DNA from: an uncultured Collinsella sp.
GTDB taxonomy: Bacteria; Actinomycetota; Coriobacteriia; Coriobacteriales; Coriobacteriaceae
Direction: 5' to 3'
DNA: 25,324 bases
Assembly: GCA_959599635.1 (NCBI GenBank)
Contig: CAUGJN010000016.1
Coordinates: 1 to 25,324, forward strand
Position numbers and translations under genes: made by a program
In this document: in pieces, positions 16,208-23,868 of the stretch
Position numbering within the stretch: the first letter of the stretch is position 1
How the letters are laid out: every line of letters begins with the position of its first letter
Notes under the pieces: model-generated
Database searches by the model: none
What the model saw: the letters and a program-made list of their open reading frames with translations, nothing else
What the model was told of the DNA's origin: nothing

Positions 16208-17143
16208 CTAATTGACACGTTTTCCATTGTGACCGAAGGGCGTCTGGGCGTGAAGGGCAAACTTGGAGGGCGCATACCTTCCATCCATCATGCGCTCGAT
16301 AAGGCCCTCGAGTTCAAGCGAACCCAAGAGTTTGAGTACGCCGACAGCATCGAGTGAGACGAGCGCCGCGATGTCGTCGACCTTGAGCGGAGAGGCGATG
16401 AGCGCATGCATCACGGTCTGCTGTGTTGGATTCAGGTCGGCAATGCCGGGAGCATCGGGGCGCGAGTAGCGCAGGGTGCCGTATATGCGAGAGATAGCCA
16501 TCTCGATGGACTCCTCGTCGACAATGCAGCAGGCACCGTTCGCAATGAGGTAATTCGTGCCACGCGACTCGGGCGATAGGATCGACCCCGGCACGGCGAG
16601 AAGTTCTCGCCCCAAATCCATAGCAGCCTCGGCTGTAGAAAACGTCCCGGAAGGCATACCCGCCTCGGATACAAAGAGGGCTTGCGACAGGGCCGCGATC
16701 ACGCGATTGCGACGCGGAAAGGCAAACTTGCGCGGACCCATGCCCCACGGAGAGATCGACACGACCGCGCCGCCCGTATCGAGCGTGCGCGTAATAAGCC
16801 CCGCGCTCGAACGCGGGTAGACCACGTCGGCGCCCGTCCCCAGCACCACGACGTGTTTGCCGCCGGCGTTGACCGCAGCCCAACCCGAGGCCTGGTCACA
16901 ACCGACTGCACCGCCCGAAACTACCGTCACTCCCGCCTCAACCGCCACCTTCGCCGCAAGCTCTGCCACGGCAAGACCATACGGCGAGGCCTTTCGCGCA
17001 CCGATGATGGAGAGCGCGGGCGTCGAAAGCGCCTCGGGGTTGCCGCGCACATAGAGCGTCTGAGGTACATCAGAAAGCTCCAAAACGGTCTCGGGATACA
17101 ACGCGTCACCTGGATGCAGCTCGAAGGTCCCCTCAGCCATCAT
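16208..17143 (-). CDS. dprA: DNA processing protein DprA (Smf)
   Basis: Binds incoming single-stranded DNA and loads RecA during natural transformation; also widespread in species not known to be competent. It has 311 residues from the ATG at 17143, which overlaps the upstream TGA (ATGA) with GGAGG five bases away. The Rossmann-like core runs from LSIIGARKASPYG (about 45) through VVSGGAVGCDQASG and VVLGTGADVVYP to FPRRNRVIAALSQALFVSEA and GTNYLIANGA. The last 70 residues (LNPTQQTVMHALIA to LEGLIERMMDGRYA) form the usual DprA C-terminal winged helix. The ORF extends upstream but that part lies within comM. Confidence 0.96.
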   Translation of the reverse strand: MMAEGTFELHPGDALYPETVLELSDVPQTLYVRGNPEALSTPALSIIGARKASPYGLAVAELAAKVAVEAGVTVVSGGAVGCDQASGWAAVNAGGKHVVVLGTGADVVYPRSSAGLITRTLDTGGAVVSISPWGMGPRKFAFPRRNRVIAALSQALFVSEAGMPSGTFSTAEAAMDLGRELLAVPGSILSPESRGTNYLIANGACCIVDEESIEMAISRIYGTLRYSRPDAPGIADLNPTQQTVMHALIASPLKVDDIAALVSLDAVGVLKLLGSLELEGLIERMMDGRYAPSKFALHAQTPFGHNGKRVN

Positions 17144-18663
17144 TGGTCCCTCCTTCCCTGGTACATCGCCGCCTCGAGCACGTGGTCCTGCGTCACCTGC
17201 TCGCTCTCGGCGACATCTGCGATCGTGCGCGCAATGCGAACAAGGCGCACGATGCCACGCCCTGTGAGATGCGTGCGCTTCGACAGGCCGAGCACACACT
17301 TCTCCGCCGCATCATCGAGCTCAAAGGTCGAAACGACGCCGTCAATGGACCGAGTCTCGTCATCCTCGGCCTCGGCATCCGCATCGTCCATGCGGGATTC
17401 GCGCCAAGCGCGAAAGGCGCGACCGCGCACAACGTAGTCACGTAACTCGGCCGACGACATGCCCTCCGCACCCTCGATAATCACTTGAGGGTCGGGACGG
17501 GTCACATCGATCATCATGTCGATACGGTCGGCCAAAGGACCGCGCAGTTTAGACCGATAGCGCTCGACCATCGCCGCCGAGCAGCGACACGGCACCTCGC
17601 GATCGCCCAAAAAGCCGCAGGGGCAGGGATTGCTCGCAGCCAGCAGCTGAAAGCGCGACGGGAAGGTAAAAGCCCCGTCGACGCGTACGATCCTCACGTA
17701 GCCGCGCTCGATGGGCTGACGCAGCGTCTGCAGCACGCCAGTGGGAAACTCGGCAAGCTCGTCCAAAAAGAGCACGCCGCCATGAGCAAGGCTGATCTCA
17801 CCCGGGTGCACCGGGCGCCCGCCGCCGATAAGGCCTGCGGTCGAAATACTGTGGTGGGGACTGCGGAAGGGGCGGTGCCCCGCCAACAAGCCATCAATGT
17901 TCTCACCCAAAACCGAATGGATGCACAGTGCCTCCTGCTGATCCTCAACGGAAAGCTCGGGCAGGATGCCGGTCATACGGCGTGCGAGCATCGTCTTGCC
18001 CGATCCCGGAGACCCGATCATGAGCAAGCCGAGTTCTCCTGCCGCCGCAAGCGCCATGCCGCGTTTAGCGACTTCCTGCCCCAGCACGTCTGCATAGTCG
18101 AGCTCGGGCTCAAAGGTCGCCTCGACACCCTCGGAATCCAAGTAGTGCCGTGCGGCATCGCCCATGCCATGAGCAAGCTGAGACAGATGGTCGATAAAGC
18201 CGCAATCTACGCCCGCGAGTGGCACATGCTGGTCGGACCTGCCGGCGATAAAAGACAGCCCCATGTCGCGAGCCAATAGCTGAAACGCCACCTCGCCCTT
18301 GACGGGAAGCACCGTACCGTCCAGACCAAGCTCACCTGCGATAAGGCAGCGATCGAGGTTGTCACGGGGAATCTGCTCATCGGCCGCTAGAACCGCGATG
18401 GCGATGGGCAGGTCAAAGCCGCTACCGGTCTTGCGGATATCGCCGGGTGCCAGGTTAACGGTAATGCCCGAGCGCGGGATCTCGAACCCGGCGGAGCGCA
18501 TCGCGCAGCGAATACGACCGCGTGACTCCATCACCTCCATACTCGGAATGCCGAGCATCTGGATGCCCGGAACGCCACCGGCAAGCGAGACCTCGACCGT
18601 GACGTGAATCGCCTCGACGCCGCGGATGCAGGCCGCGTGAACGGCAAACGTCTCGAACGCCAT
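17140..18663 (-). CDS. comM: ComM/YifB family AAA+ protein (Mg-chelatase-like)
   Basis: AAA+ ATPase; in Vibrio and Haemophilus ComM is a helicase promoting branch migration during transformation, elsewhere its role is unclear. It has 507 residues from the ATG at 18663, which overlaps the yraN TGA by one base. The N-terminal S5-like domain includes GVPGIQMLGIPSMEVMESRGR and LAPGDIRKTGSGFDLPIA. Walker A is GSPGSGKTMLARRM and Walker B GGVLFLDELAEF, with the family hallmark NPCPCGFLGD and later cysteines following. The C-terminal helical domain ends with LTGRGIVRLVRIARTIADV. Being directly upstream of dprA suggests a shared DNA-uptake or recombination role. Confidence 0.95.
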   Translation of the reverse strand: MAFETFAVHAACIRGVEAIHVTVEVSLAGGVPGIQMLGIPSMEVMESRGRIRCAMRSAGFEIPRSGITVNLAPGDIRKTGSGFDLPIAIAVLAADEQIPRDNLDRCLIAGELGLDGTVLPVKGEVAFQLLARDMGLSFIAGRSDQHVPLAGVDCGFIDHLSQLAHGMGDAARHYLDSEGVEATFEPELDYADVLGQEVAKRGMALAAAGELGLLMIGSPGSGKTMLARRMTGILPELSVEDQQEALCIHSVLGENIDGLLAGHRPFRSPHHSISTAGLIGGGRPVHPGEISLAHGGVLFLDELAEFPTGVLQTLRQPIERGYVRIVRVDGAFTFPSRFQLLAASNPCPCGFLGDREVPCRCSAAMVERYRSKLRGPLADRIDMMIDVTRPDPQVIIEGAEGMSSAELRDYVVRGRAFRAWRESRMDDADAEAEDDETRSIDGVVSTFELDDAAEKCVLGLSKRTHLTGRGIVRLVRIARTIADVAESEQVTQDHVLEAAMYQGRRDQ

Positions 18664-19148
18664 CACGACACCTGCCAATCGAACGCGTTGTACTGATGCT
18701 CGATCTCGGCGATATGCCCGCCGCGGATGGTGACACCCACAGCATCGAAGCGAATCGCCTTGAGCGGATAATGCTCCATGAGATAGCAACTTGCGATGCG
18801 GCGGTAGCGGCGTTGCTTTTGGGCGTCCACGGCCTCCTCGGGAAAGACCCGCGTGGTGCAATCCAGCGAAACGCGTCTGGTCTTGACCTCGGCCATCACC
18901 ACGACATCGTCGAGCTCATCGAGCAGCACCAGATCGGCCTCGCCCTCGGTGCAACGATAGCCCTGCTCCAGCAAGGTGTAGCCGCGCTCGTTAAAGTAGT
19001 CGATGGTGATCAGCTCGCCCAGCATGCCTAGCTCGCGGGGACTGAGTCCCTTGATAAACTCGGGCGTCATCGCCCCGGAGTCGAGCTCGCCGTTTTCCCA
19101 ACGCTCCTTGAGCTGCTGCGTCTTGCTCTTTTTGCTTGCGGCACTCAT
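18663..19148 (-). CDS. yraN: YraN/UPF0102 family putative endonuclease-fold protein
   Basis: Small protein of the UPF0102 family, which has a Holliday-junction-resolvase-like PD-(D/E)XK fold; the true function is unknown. It has 161 residues from the ATG at 19148, which has AAAGGAG five bases upstream. Conserved elements are GELITIDYFNERGYTLLEQGYR, EGEADLVLL and VVVMAEVKTR, which together give the E, D and E-x-K of a nuclease site. The N-terminal 40 residues (lysine-rich, then PEFIKGLSPRELG) are an extension compared with typical family members of about 120. It is first in the yraN-comM-dprA-trmFO-xerC unit, downstream of the rnhB terminator. Confidence 0.88.
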   Translation of the reverse strand: MSAASKKSKTQQLKERWENGELDSGAMTPEFIKGLSPRELGMLGELITIDYFNERGYTLLEQGYRCTEGEADLVLLDELDDVVVMAEVKTRRVSLDCTTRVFPEEAVDAQKQRRYRRIASCYLMEHYPLKAIRFDAVGVTIRGGHIAEIEHQYNAFDWQVS

Positions 19149-19252
19149 GGGGTCTCCTTTCCCGCACACTGCATTGCCCCGATGATGAGGGCACCTTTCA
19201 TGCGGGTAAGTACCGGAAGCAAACCAAAAGCTGACCAAATGCCGTCAAAAAA

Positions 19253-19288
19253 CGGGCCGTACGCAACAATGGTGTTGCATACGGCCCG
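19253..19288 (-). terminator. Rho-independent terminator of rnhB
   Basis: A 15-bp stem (19253-19267 with 19274-19288) has a 6-nt loop. Its imperfect pair is G-U on the - strand and C-A on the +, and on the - strand it is followed by six T. It lies about 50 bp after the rnhB stop. No convincing promoter for yraN could be picked in the remaining 100 bp. Confidence 0.93.
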
Positions 19289-19337
19289 CTACCAGCAGGT
19301 TTATAAAACCCCAGAGGTCCATGTCTCCACAATTGGC

Positions 19338-20126
19338 CTAGAAAAGGCGCTCAGTCTGCAGAAAGTTTCCGCAAAAGCTCACGCGGTGCAGCGGACAAAG
19401 TCCATGTTTGCGAATGGCCTCGATGTGCTCGGGGCTCGCATAGCCCTTCGACTCGGCCAGATGGTACTCGGGATACTCGGCGTCGTACTCGACCATCATC
19501 TCGTCACGCGTGACCTTGGCCATGATGGACGCCGCGGCGATGCAGGCGATCTTGGCATCGCCCTTCACCACATCGCGCTCGTTAGGAACGGCGCCCAGGG
19601 GGTTGCCATCCATAAGCACGCAATCGGGCTCGAGCCCCGTATCGGCCACGGCGCCCGCAACGGCGGTACGGATAGCACGGGCCATGCCCATCTCATCGAT
19701 ATCCTTAGGCGCGATATGGCAAAAACCGATCGCCGTCGCCACCTCGGCAATCTTCACTGAGAGCAACTCGCGGCGCGCCGGCGTGAGCTTTTTGGAATCG
19801 TTGATGCCCCAGACGCGCGGCTCCATAGGAAGGCAGACAGCGCATACCGTCAAAGGACCGGCCACCGATCCGCGACCCACCTCGTCGACACCAACGACCA
19901 CTCCATCGCCGCCAAGCTCATGCATAAGCTCGTACATGTCATTGACGCGCTCGCGCTCGGCAAGCTCTTTGGCATGGCGTTTGAGGGCGCGTTCGCAAGC
20001 CTTGATCACCTGCTGGCGCGGGTCCTCGCGATAATGCTCCACGAGGGCGGGAATCTCCTCAAACGTGGCGCTCGCCAACTCACCGGCAACCTGCGATGCC
20101 GAAACCGAGCTCGTCATGTTGGCCAT
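19338..20126 (-). CDS. rnhB: Ribonuclease HII
   Basis: Cleaves RNA in RNA/DNA hybrids and removes single ribonucleotides from DNA. It has 262 residues from the ATG at 20126, with AAGGAGG six to seven bases upstream; the ATG six codons earlier lies before this Shine-Dalgarno and is rejected. The active-site motif VVGVDEVGRGSVAGPL is near residue 80, with NDSKKLTPARRELL, DCVLMDGN and KGDAKIACIAAASIMAKVTRD following. The 75-residue N-terminal extension (EDPRQQVIKACERALKRH) resembles that of Bacillus RNase HII. It lies downstream of rplS, as in many bacteria, but behind the rplS terminator. Confidence 0.96.
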   Translation of the reverse strand: MANMTSSVSASQVAGELASATFEEIPALVEHYREDPRQQVIKACERALKRHAKELAERERVNDMYELMHELGGDGVVVGVDEVGRGSVAGPLTVCAVCLPMEPRVWGINDSKKLTPARRELLSVKIAEVATAIGFCHIAPKDIDEMGMARAIRTAVAGAVADTGLEPDCVLMDGNPLGAVPNERDVVKGDAKIACIAAASIMAKVTRDEMMVEYDAEYPEYHLAESKGYASPEHIEAIRKHGLCPLHRVSFCGNFLQTERLF

Positions 20127-20161
20127 ACCAGGCCCTCCTTGCATGCAAATCAGATAAAAAG

Positions 20162-20185
20162 AAGGGCCACCCGAAGGTGACCCTT
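20162..20185 (-). terminator. Rho-independent terminator of rplS with TTCG tetraloop
   Basis: A 10-bp stem (20162-20171 with 20176-20185) has a TTCG loop on the - strand, where it is followed by CTTTTTA. The one imperfect pair is G-U only on the - strand. It ends 35 bp before the rnhB start, so rnhB depends on read-through or a very close promoter. Confidence 0.9.
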
Positions 20186-20219
20186 GTGTCCAAACGAGTG
20201 GACAGACGCTGCGATCTTC

Positions 20220-20561
20220 TTAGCGCTTCTCGGGGATGCGAGCAGCCTTGCCCACCTTGTCGCGGAGGTAGTACAGCTTGGCGCGACGGACGCGACCATG
20301 ACGAACGACCTCGAGCTTGGCGATCTTGGGGCTGTGAAGCGGGAAGGTACGCTCAACACCGACACCGAAGGACATCTTGCGGACGGTGAAGGTCTCGCGG
20401 GCACCGGCGCCGGCCATGCGGATGACGTCGCCCTGGAAGACCTGGATGCGCTCGCGGTCGCCTTCCTTAATGCGGTAGTGAACCTTGACGTTGTCGGCGA
20501 CGCGAACCTGAGGAATGTCCTCGCGGATCTGCTGACGCTCGATTGCGCGGATGTAATCCAT
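20220..20561 (-). CDS. rplS: 50S ribosomal protein L19
   Basis: Large-subunit ribosomal protein at the 30S/50S interface. It has 113 residues, the normal length. Typical segments are [43 protein letters not shown] and the block [17 protein letters not shown]. The chosen ATG has AAGGA seven bases upstream; a TTG two codons earlier sits inside the Shine-Dalgarno zone. It is transcribed alone from a strong promoter and ends at a TTCG terminator. Confidence 0.98.
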   Translation of the reverse strand: MDYIRAIERQQIREDIPQVRVADNVKVHYRIKEGDRERIQVFQGDVIRMAGAGARETFTVRKMSFGVGVERTFPLHSPKIAKLEVVRHGRVRRAKLYYLRDKVGKAARIPEKR

Positions 20562-20585
20562 GTGCAATTCCTTACTCTTCTAGAG

Positions 20586-20609
20586 GTGCCGTACCACCTT
20601 GGCCGGCAC
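20586..20609 (-). promoter_or_regulatory. Hairpin in the rplS leader
   Basis: A 6-bp stem (20586-20591 with 20604-20609) has a 12-nt loop. It sits in the roughly 63-nt leader between the predicted transcript start and the Shine-Dalgarno at 20569-20573. It could be part of an L19 autoregulatory leader, but this is speculative. Confidence 0.3.
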
Positions 20610-20630
20610 GTAGTTGAACAAACGTATTCG

Positions 20631-20658
20631 AGTATACACGCGCGGGTTTCTGCTGCAA
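20631..20658 (-). promoter_or_regulatory. Sigma-70 promoter of rplS
   Basis: On the - strand TTGCAG (20658 to 20653), a 16-bp spacer and TATACT (20636 to 20631). The -10 differs from consensus at one base. It lies about 70 bp upstream of the rplS ATG. Confidence 0.75.
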
Positions 20659-20704
20659 GAACAATTTTTTACGCAGACAAAAAGACAAAACCCGCACATG
20701 ATAA

Positions 20705-20732
20705 CCGCCCGTCTCACAAATGAGACGGGCGG
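20705..20732 (-). terminator. Hairpin terminator of ppdK
   Basis: A perfect 12-bp GC-rich stem (20705-20716 with 20721-20732) has a 4-nt loop and starts 39 bp after the ppdK stop. On the - strand it is followed only by TTATCA, and then about 10 nt on by GGGTTTTG, so the T-tract is weak but the position is right. Confidence 0.75.
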
Positions 20733-20771
20733 CATGAAGGGGGGCTACACTAGGCGTCTACGCCCAAAACG

Positions 20772-23522
20772 TTAGGCGGGACGCTTGGCCTCGAGCTTGG
20801 CCTGGGCGGCAGCCAAGCGCGCGAGGGGCACGCGGTAGGGCGAGCAGGACACGTAGTCCACGTCGGCCACGTTAAACAGGCCCTTGATGGACTTGGGGTC
20901 GCCGCCGTGCTCACCGCACACGCCAAAGTGCATGTCGGGGTTGGTGGCACGGCCCTTCTCGACGGCCATGCGCACCAGCTCGAGTACTGCCGTATCGATG
21001 GTCTCGAAGGGGTTGTCCTTCAGAATCTTCTTATGCATGTACAGCGGGATGAACTTAGCCTCGGCGTCGTCACGCGAGAAACCGAAGGTCGTCTGGGTGA
21101 GGTCGTTGGTGCCAAAGCAGAAGAAGTCTGCGTGATGGGCGATCTCGTCAGCGACCATGCAGGCGCGCGGCAGCTCGAGCATCGTGCCCACGGGAATATT
21201 GAGCTCGACGCCCTCTTCGTTGGAAACCTCGGCGATTACGCGCTCGATAACCTCGCGGGTCTGGACATGCTCGGCCGTGATGGAAACGAGCGGAACCATG
21301 ATTTCGGGGCGCGGGTCGACGCCTTCCTTGATAAGGCGGGCAGCAGCCGTGGCCACAGCGCGGACCTGCATGAGCGGCAGATCGCCAAAGACGACGGACA
21401 GGCGCACGCCGCGCAGCCCGAGCATGGGGTTCGACTCGACCATGCCGTCGATACGGCGCAGGCGGGCGCGCAGGACGGCAAGCTCTTCCTCGCTGGCGTC
21501 AGCGGCTTCCTTCTTGGTGATGGCGACCTCGAGCTCGCGAGGATTATCCAGGAACTCATGAAGCGGCGGATCGAGCAGGCGGACGACCACATCGCGACCG
21601 GACATGGTCTTGAACATCGCCAGGAAGTCCTCGGTCTGAACCTTGAGCAGGTCGGCCAGGGCCTGCTGCTTCACGGCCTCATCGTCAGACAGGATAAAGC
21701 TCTGGATGATGTTCTTACGGTCGCCCAGGAACATGTGCTCGGTGCGGCACAGGCCAATAGCCTCGGCGCCAAACTCGAGTGCGAGCTCGGCATCCTCGGG
21801 ATTGTCGGCGTTGACGCGCACATGGTTGGCATGGCCACAGGTCTCGTCCAGACGAATCTCATCGGCCCAGGACAGGATAGTGTCCAGATCGCCGGTGAGC
21901 TCGGCCGAAACCAGGACGACGGCGCCGTCGACGACGATGCCCTGGGTACCGTCGATGGAGATGACATCACCCTCGCGCAGCACGCGGTCGCTGCCCTCGA
22001 TGTGCACGACCTTCTCGGCAGCGTCGATATGGAAGCGCTCGACACCGCAGACGCAGGGCGTACCCATGCCGCGGGCGATAACGGCGGCATGGCTCGTCTT
22101 GCCGCCATGGCTGGTCAAGATGCCCTCGGCGGCGACCATGCCCTTCAGGTCGTCGGGGTTGGTCTCCCAACGAACCAGAATGACCTTGTGACCCTCGGCG
22201 GAACGCGCGACGGCGTCGTCACTCGAGAACACGACCTCGCCCACGGCGGCACCGGGGCTGGCGTTAAGGCCGCTGGCCAGGGCCTCGTACTTCTTGGAGG
22301 CGTCGAACTGCGGGTGCAGGAGCTGATCGAGCTGCGCGGGATCGATGCGGCTCACGGCCTCCTCGCGGGTGATGAGGCCCTCCTCGACCATCTCGATAGC
22401 GATGCGCAGCGCGGCGGTAGCGGTGCGCTTGCCCACGCGAGTCTGAAGCATCCAAAGTTTACCCTGCTCGATGGTGAATTCGATATCGCACATGTCGCGA
22501 TAGTGATCCTCGAGCGTCAGGAACACGCGCTCGAGCTCCTCACCTGCAGACTCGAGGCCCGGGGTAGTCTTGAGGTCGGCGATGGGCTCGGTGTTACGGA
22601 TGCCGGCGACGACGTCCTCGCCCTGGGCGTTGACCAGAAAGTCGCCGTAGAACTCCTTGGTGCCGTCGGCCGGGTTGCGCGTAAAGGCGACGCCGGTCGC
22701 AGAGGTCTCCCCCTTGTTGCCAAAGGCCATGGCCTGGACGTTGACGGCAGTACCGAGCTCGTCGGAAATGCCGTGCTGCTTGCGGTAGATGCAGGCGCGC
22801 TCGTTCATCCAACTGCCAAAGACGGCTTGGATGGCAAGGCGCAGCTGAAGCTCAGGATCGTACGGGAAGACGGGCTTGCCGTCGGCGACCTCGAGCTCGG
22901 GATACAGGACGGCCTCGACGTTCTCGGAGAAGATGCCCTTAAAGGTCTCGACGAGCTCCTGCAGGTCCTCGGCCGAAAGCTCGGAATCGACGCGAACGCC
23001 GGCGACCAGGCGGGCCTGGGTCAGCGCGTTCTCGAACAGGTCGGCGTCGACACCCATGACGACGTTGGAGAACATCTGGATAAAGCGACGGTAGCTATCC
23101 CAGGCAAAACGCGGGTTTTGTGTCTGGGCGATAAGGCCCTGAACGGAGTCGTCGTTGAGGCCCAGGTTGAGAACCGTGTCCATCATGCCAGGCATGGAGA
23201 ACGGAGCGCCCGAGCGAACCGACACGAGCAGCGGATCGGAGGCGTCGCCGAGCTTCTTGCCGCAGCGGGCCTCGAGGTCCGCCTCGGCGGCAACGATCTC
23301 ATCGAGAGCGCCCTCGGGCCACACATTGCCGGCACCGGAGTACTCGACGCAAGTCTGGCAGGTAATGGTAAAGCCACCGGGAACCGGCAGGCCGATACGG
23401 CTCATCTCTGCAAGGTTAGCGCCCTTGCCGCCAAGCACGAAGTTCATGGACTTGTCGCCCTCGGTGACACAGGTGCCCTGGGCGTCGGTTCCAAAACGGT
23501 AAACCCTCTTGCAATCGCTCAC
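20772..23522 (-). CDS. ppdK: Pyruvate, phosphate dikinase
   Basis: Interconverts pyruvate + ATP + Pi and PEP + AMP + PPi, linking glycolysis and gluconeogenesis in many anaerobes. It has 916 residues, slightly longer than the roughly 875 of Clostridium symbiosum. The N-terminal ATP-grasp domain has VLGGKGANLAEMSRIGLPVPGGF and VSVRSGAPFSMPGMMDT. The swivelling His domain has GILTSHGGKTSHAAVIARG: H478 is the phosphorylated histidine and T476 the residue expected to be modified by PpsR. The C-terminal PEP-binding barrel has CRTEHMF, RLLDPPLHEF, FCFGTNDLTQTT and GVCGEHGGDP. The start is GTG with GGAAGGGG upstream. Its regulator ppsR lies 346 bp upstream on the same strand. The 885-residue antisense open frame is a shadow. 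Confidence 0.97.
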   Translation of the reverse strand: MSDCKRVYRFGTDAQGTCVTEGDKSMNFVLGGKGANLAEMSRIGLPVPGGFTITCQTCVEYSGAGNVWPEGALDEIVAAEADLEARCGKKLGDASDPLLVSVRSGAPFSMPGMMDTVLNLGLNDDSVQGLIAQTQNPRFAWDSYRRFIQMFSNVVMGVDADLFENALTQARLVAGVRVDSELSAEDLQELVETFKGIFSENVEAVLYPELEVADGKPVFPYDPELQLRLAIQAVFGSWMNERACIYRKQHGISDELGTAVNVQAMAFGNKGETSATGVAFTRNPADGTKEFYGDFLVNAQGEDVVAGIRNTEPIADLKTTPGLESAGEELERVFLTLEDHYRDMCDIEFTIEQGKLWMLQTRVGKRTATAALRIAIEMVEEGLITREEAVSRIDPAQLDQLLHPQFDASKKYEALASGLNASPGAAVGEVVFSSDDAVARSAEGHKVILVRWETNPDDLKGMVAAEGILTSHGGKTSHAAVIARGMGTPCVCGVERFHIDAAEKVVHIEGSDRVLREGDVISIDGTQGIVVDGAVVLVSAELTGDLDTILSWADEIRLDETCGHANHVRVNADNPEDAELALEFGAEAIGLCRTEHMFLGDRKNIIQSFILSDDEAVKQQALADLLKVQTEDFLAMFKTMSGRDVVVRLLDPPLHEFLDNPRELEVAITKKEAADASEEELAVLRARLRRIDGMVESNPMLGLRGVRLSVVFGDLPLMQVRAVATAAARLIKEGVDPRPEIMVPLVSITAEHVQTREVIERVIAEVSNEEGVELNIPVGTMLELPRACMVADEIAHHADFFCFGTNDLTQTTFGFSRDDAEAKFIPLYMHKKILKDNPFETIDTAVLELVRMAVEKGRATNPDMHFGVCGEHGGDPKSIKGLFNVADVDYVSCSPYRVPLARLAAAQAKLEAKRPA

Positions 23523-23597
23523 GATACTTCCCCTTCCATGCGCTCTCGCGCACGACCGTGGTAACGAATCGACCCGCCGGATGCGGGCCGTGAGGGA

Positions 23598-23603
23598 ACT
23601 ATA
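23598..23603 (-). promoter_or_regulatory. Possible -10 element for ppdK
   Basis: TATAGT on the - strand is a good -10, but the hexamer 17 bp upstream (TCAAGC) is a poor -35. A weak -35 would suit an activator-dependent promoter. The transcript would carry a leader of about 70 nt. Confidence 0.35.
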
Positions 23604-23644
23604 CGGCGGGTTTTGGGCAGGCTTGAGCAGAGGGTGCGCGGTTT

Positions 23645-23673
23645 GGTAAACGTGCTAAAACAGGCGGTAAACG
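23645..23673. repeat. Two 8-bp direct repeats upstream of ppdK
   Basis: GGTAAACG occurs at 23645-23652 and 23666-23673, 21 bp apart start to start, i.e. two helical turns. They lie about 55 to 80 bp upstream of the possible ppdK transcript start, where an activator would bind. The binding protein is unknown. Confidence 0.45.
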
Positions 23674-23694
23674 GTAGGTAAAGTTGGTTACCTT

Positions 23695-23817
23695 ATGAAG
23701 ATACCACTACAAGAAGAATGCAGGTCAGATGCGATGTTTTTGCTAAATCGCTTTATCAATTCAGGCTATTTAGCCACTGTGATGATTTTTCTGGGACGGG
23801 GATTAAAAAATCATTGA
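23695..23817 (+). CDS. Doubtful 40-codon ORF ending inside the palindrome
   Basis: An ATG-started frame of 40 residues (begins MKIPLQEEC, ends IFLGRGLKNH) runs into the left arm of the palindrome and stops at its loop. I do not recognise the product. There is no good Shine-Dalgarno. Its last 12 residues are encoded by the repeat, so it may be a decayed or chance frame rather than a gene. Confidence 0.2.
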   Translation: MKIPLQEECRSDAMFLLNRFINSGYLATVMIFLGRGLKNH

Positions 23818-23862
23818 GTACCTAATGATTTTTTAATCCCCGTCCCAGAAAAATCATCACAG
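23777..23862. repeat. Perfect 39-bp inverted repeat, REPIN/MITE-like
   Basis: The left arm 23777-23815 and right arm 23824-23862 are exact reverse complements around an 8-nt spacer (23816-23823). Each arm is itself a small palindrome: ATGATTTTT at 23782-23790 pairs with AAAAATCAT at 23806-23814 around a 15-nt loop containing GGGACGGGG, and the same is mirrored in the right arm at 23825-23833 and 23849-23857. Two inverted hairpin units separated by a short spacer are the architecture of REPIN elements, which are mobilised by RAYT (IS200-like) transposases. It starts 6 bp beyond the ppsR stop and may also stop or stabilise the ppsR transcript, though no T-tract follows. No transposase gene is present in the window. 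Confidence 0.85.
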
Positions 23863-23868
23863 AAAGGA

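Larger units (their letters stand above)
23523..23868. other. Gene-poor interval of 346 bp between ppsR and ppdK
   Basis: This is the only stretch over 300 bp without a convincing gene. The ppdK side is GC-rich, with a weak promoter and two direct repeats. From about 23690 it becomes clearly more AT-rich than the rest of the window, holds a doubtful 40-codon open frame, and ends in the large palindrome next to the ppsR stop. Confidence 0.8.

Noticed and set aside
17144..17299. Longer dprA reading frame upstream of 17143
   Set aside because: The extension is Arg/His/Cys-rich, lies within comM, and the ATGA overlap with GGAGG marks the true start.
20015..20126. N-terminal extension of RNase HII as a novel domain
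   Set aside because: The segment with EDPRQQVIKACERALKRH resembles the N-terminal region of Bacillus-type RNase HII, so it is a known variant.
20907..23564. 885-residue open frame antisense to ppdK
   Set aside because: It lies codon-for-codon opposite a full, motif-complete ppdK. Long antisense frames arise from the strong G/C bias at third positions, and its sequence has no recognisable domain.
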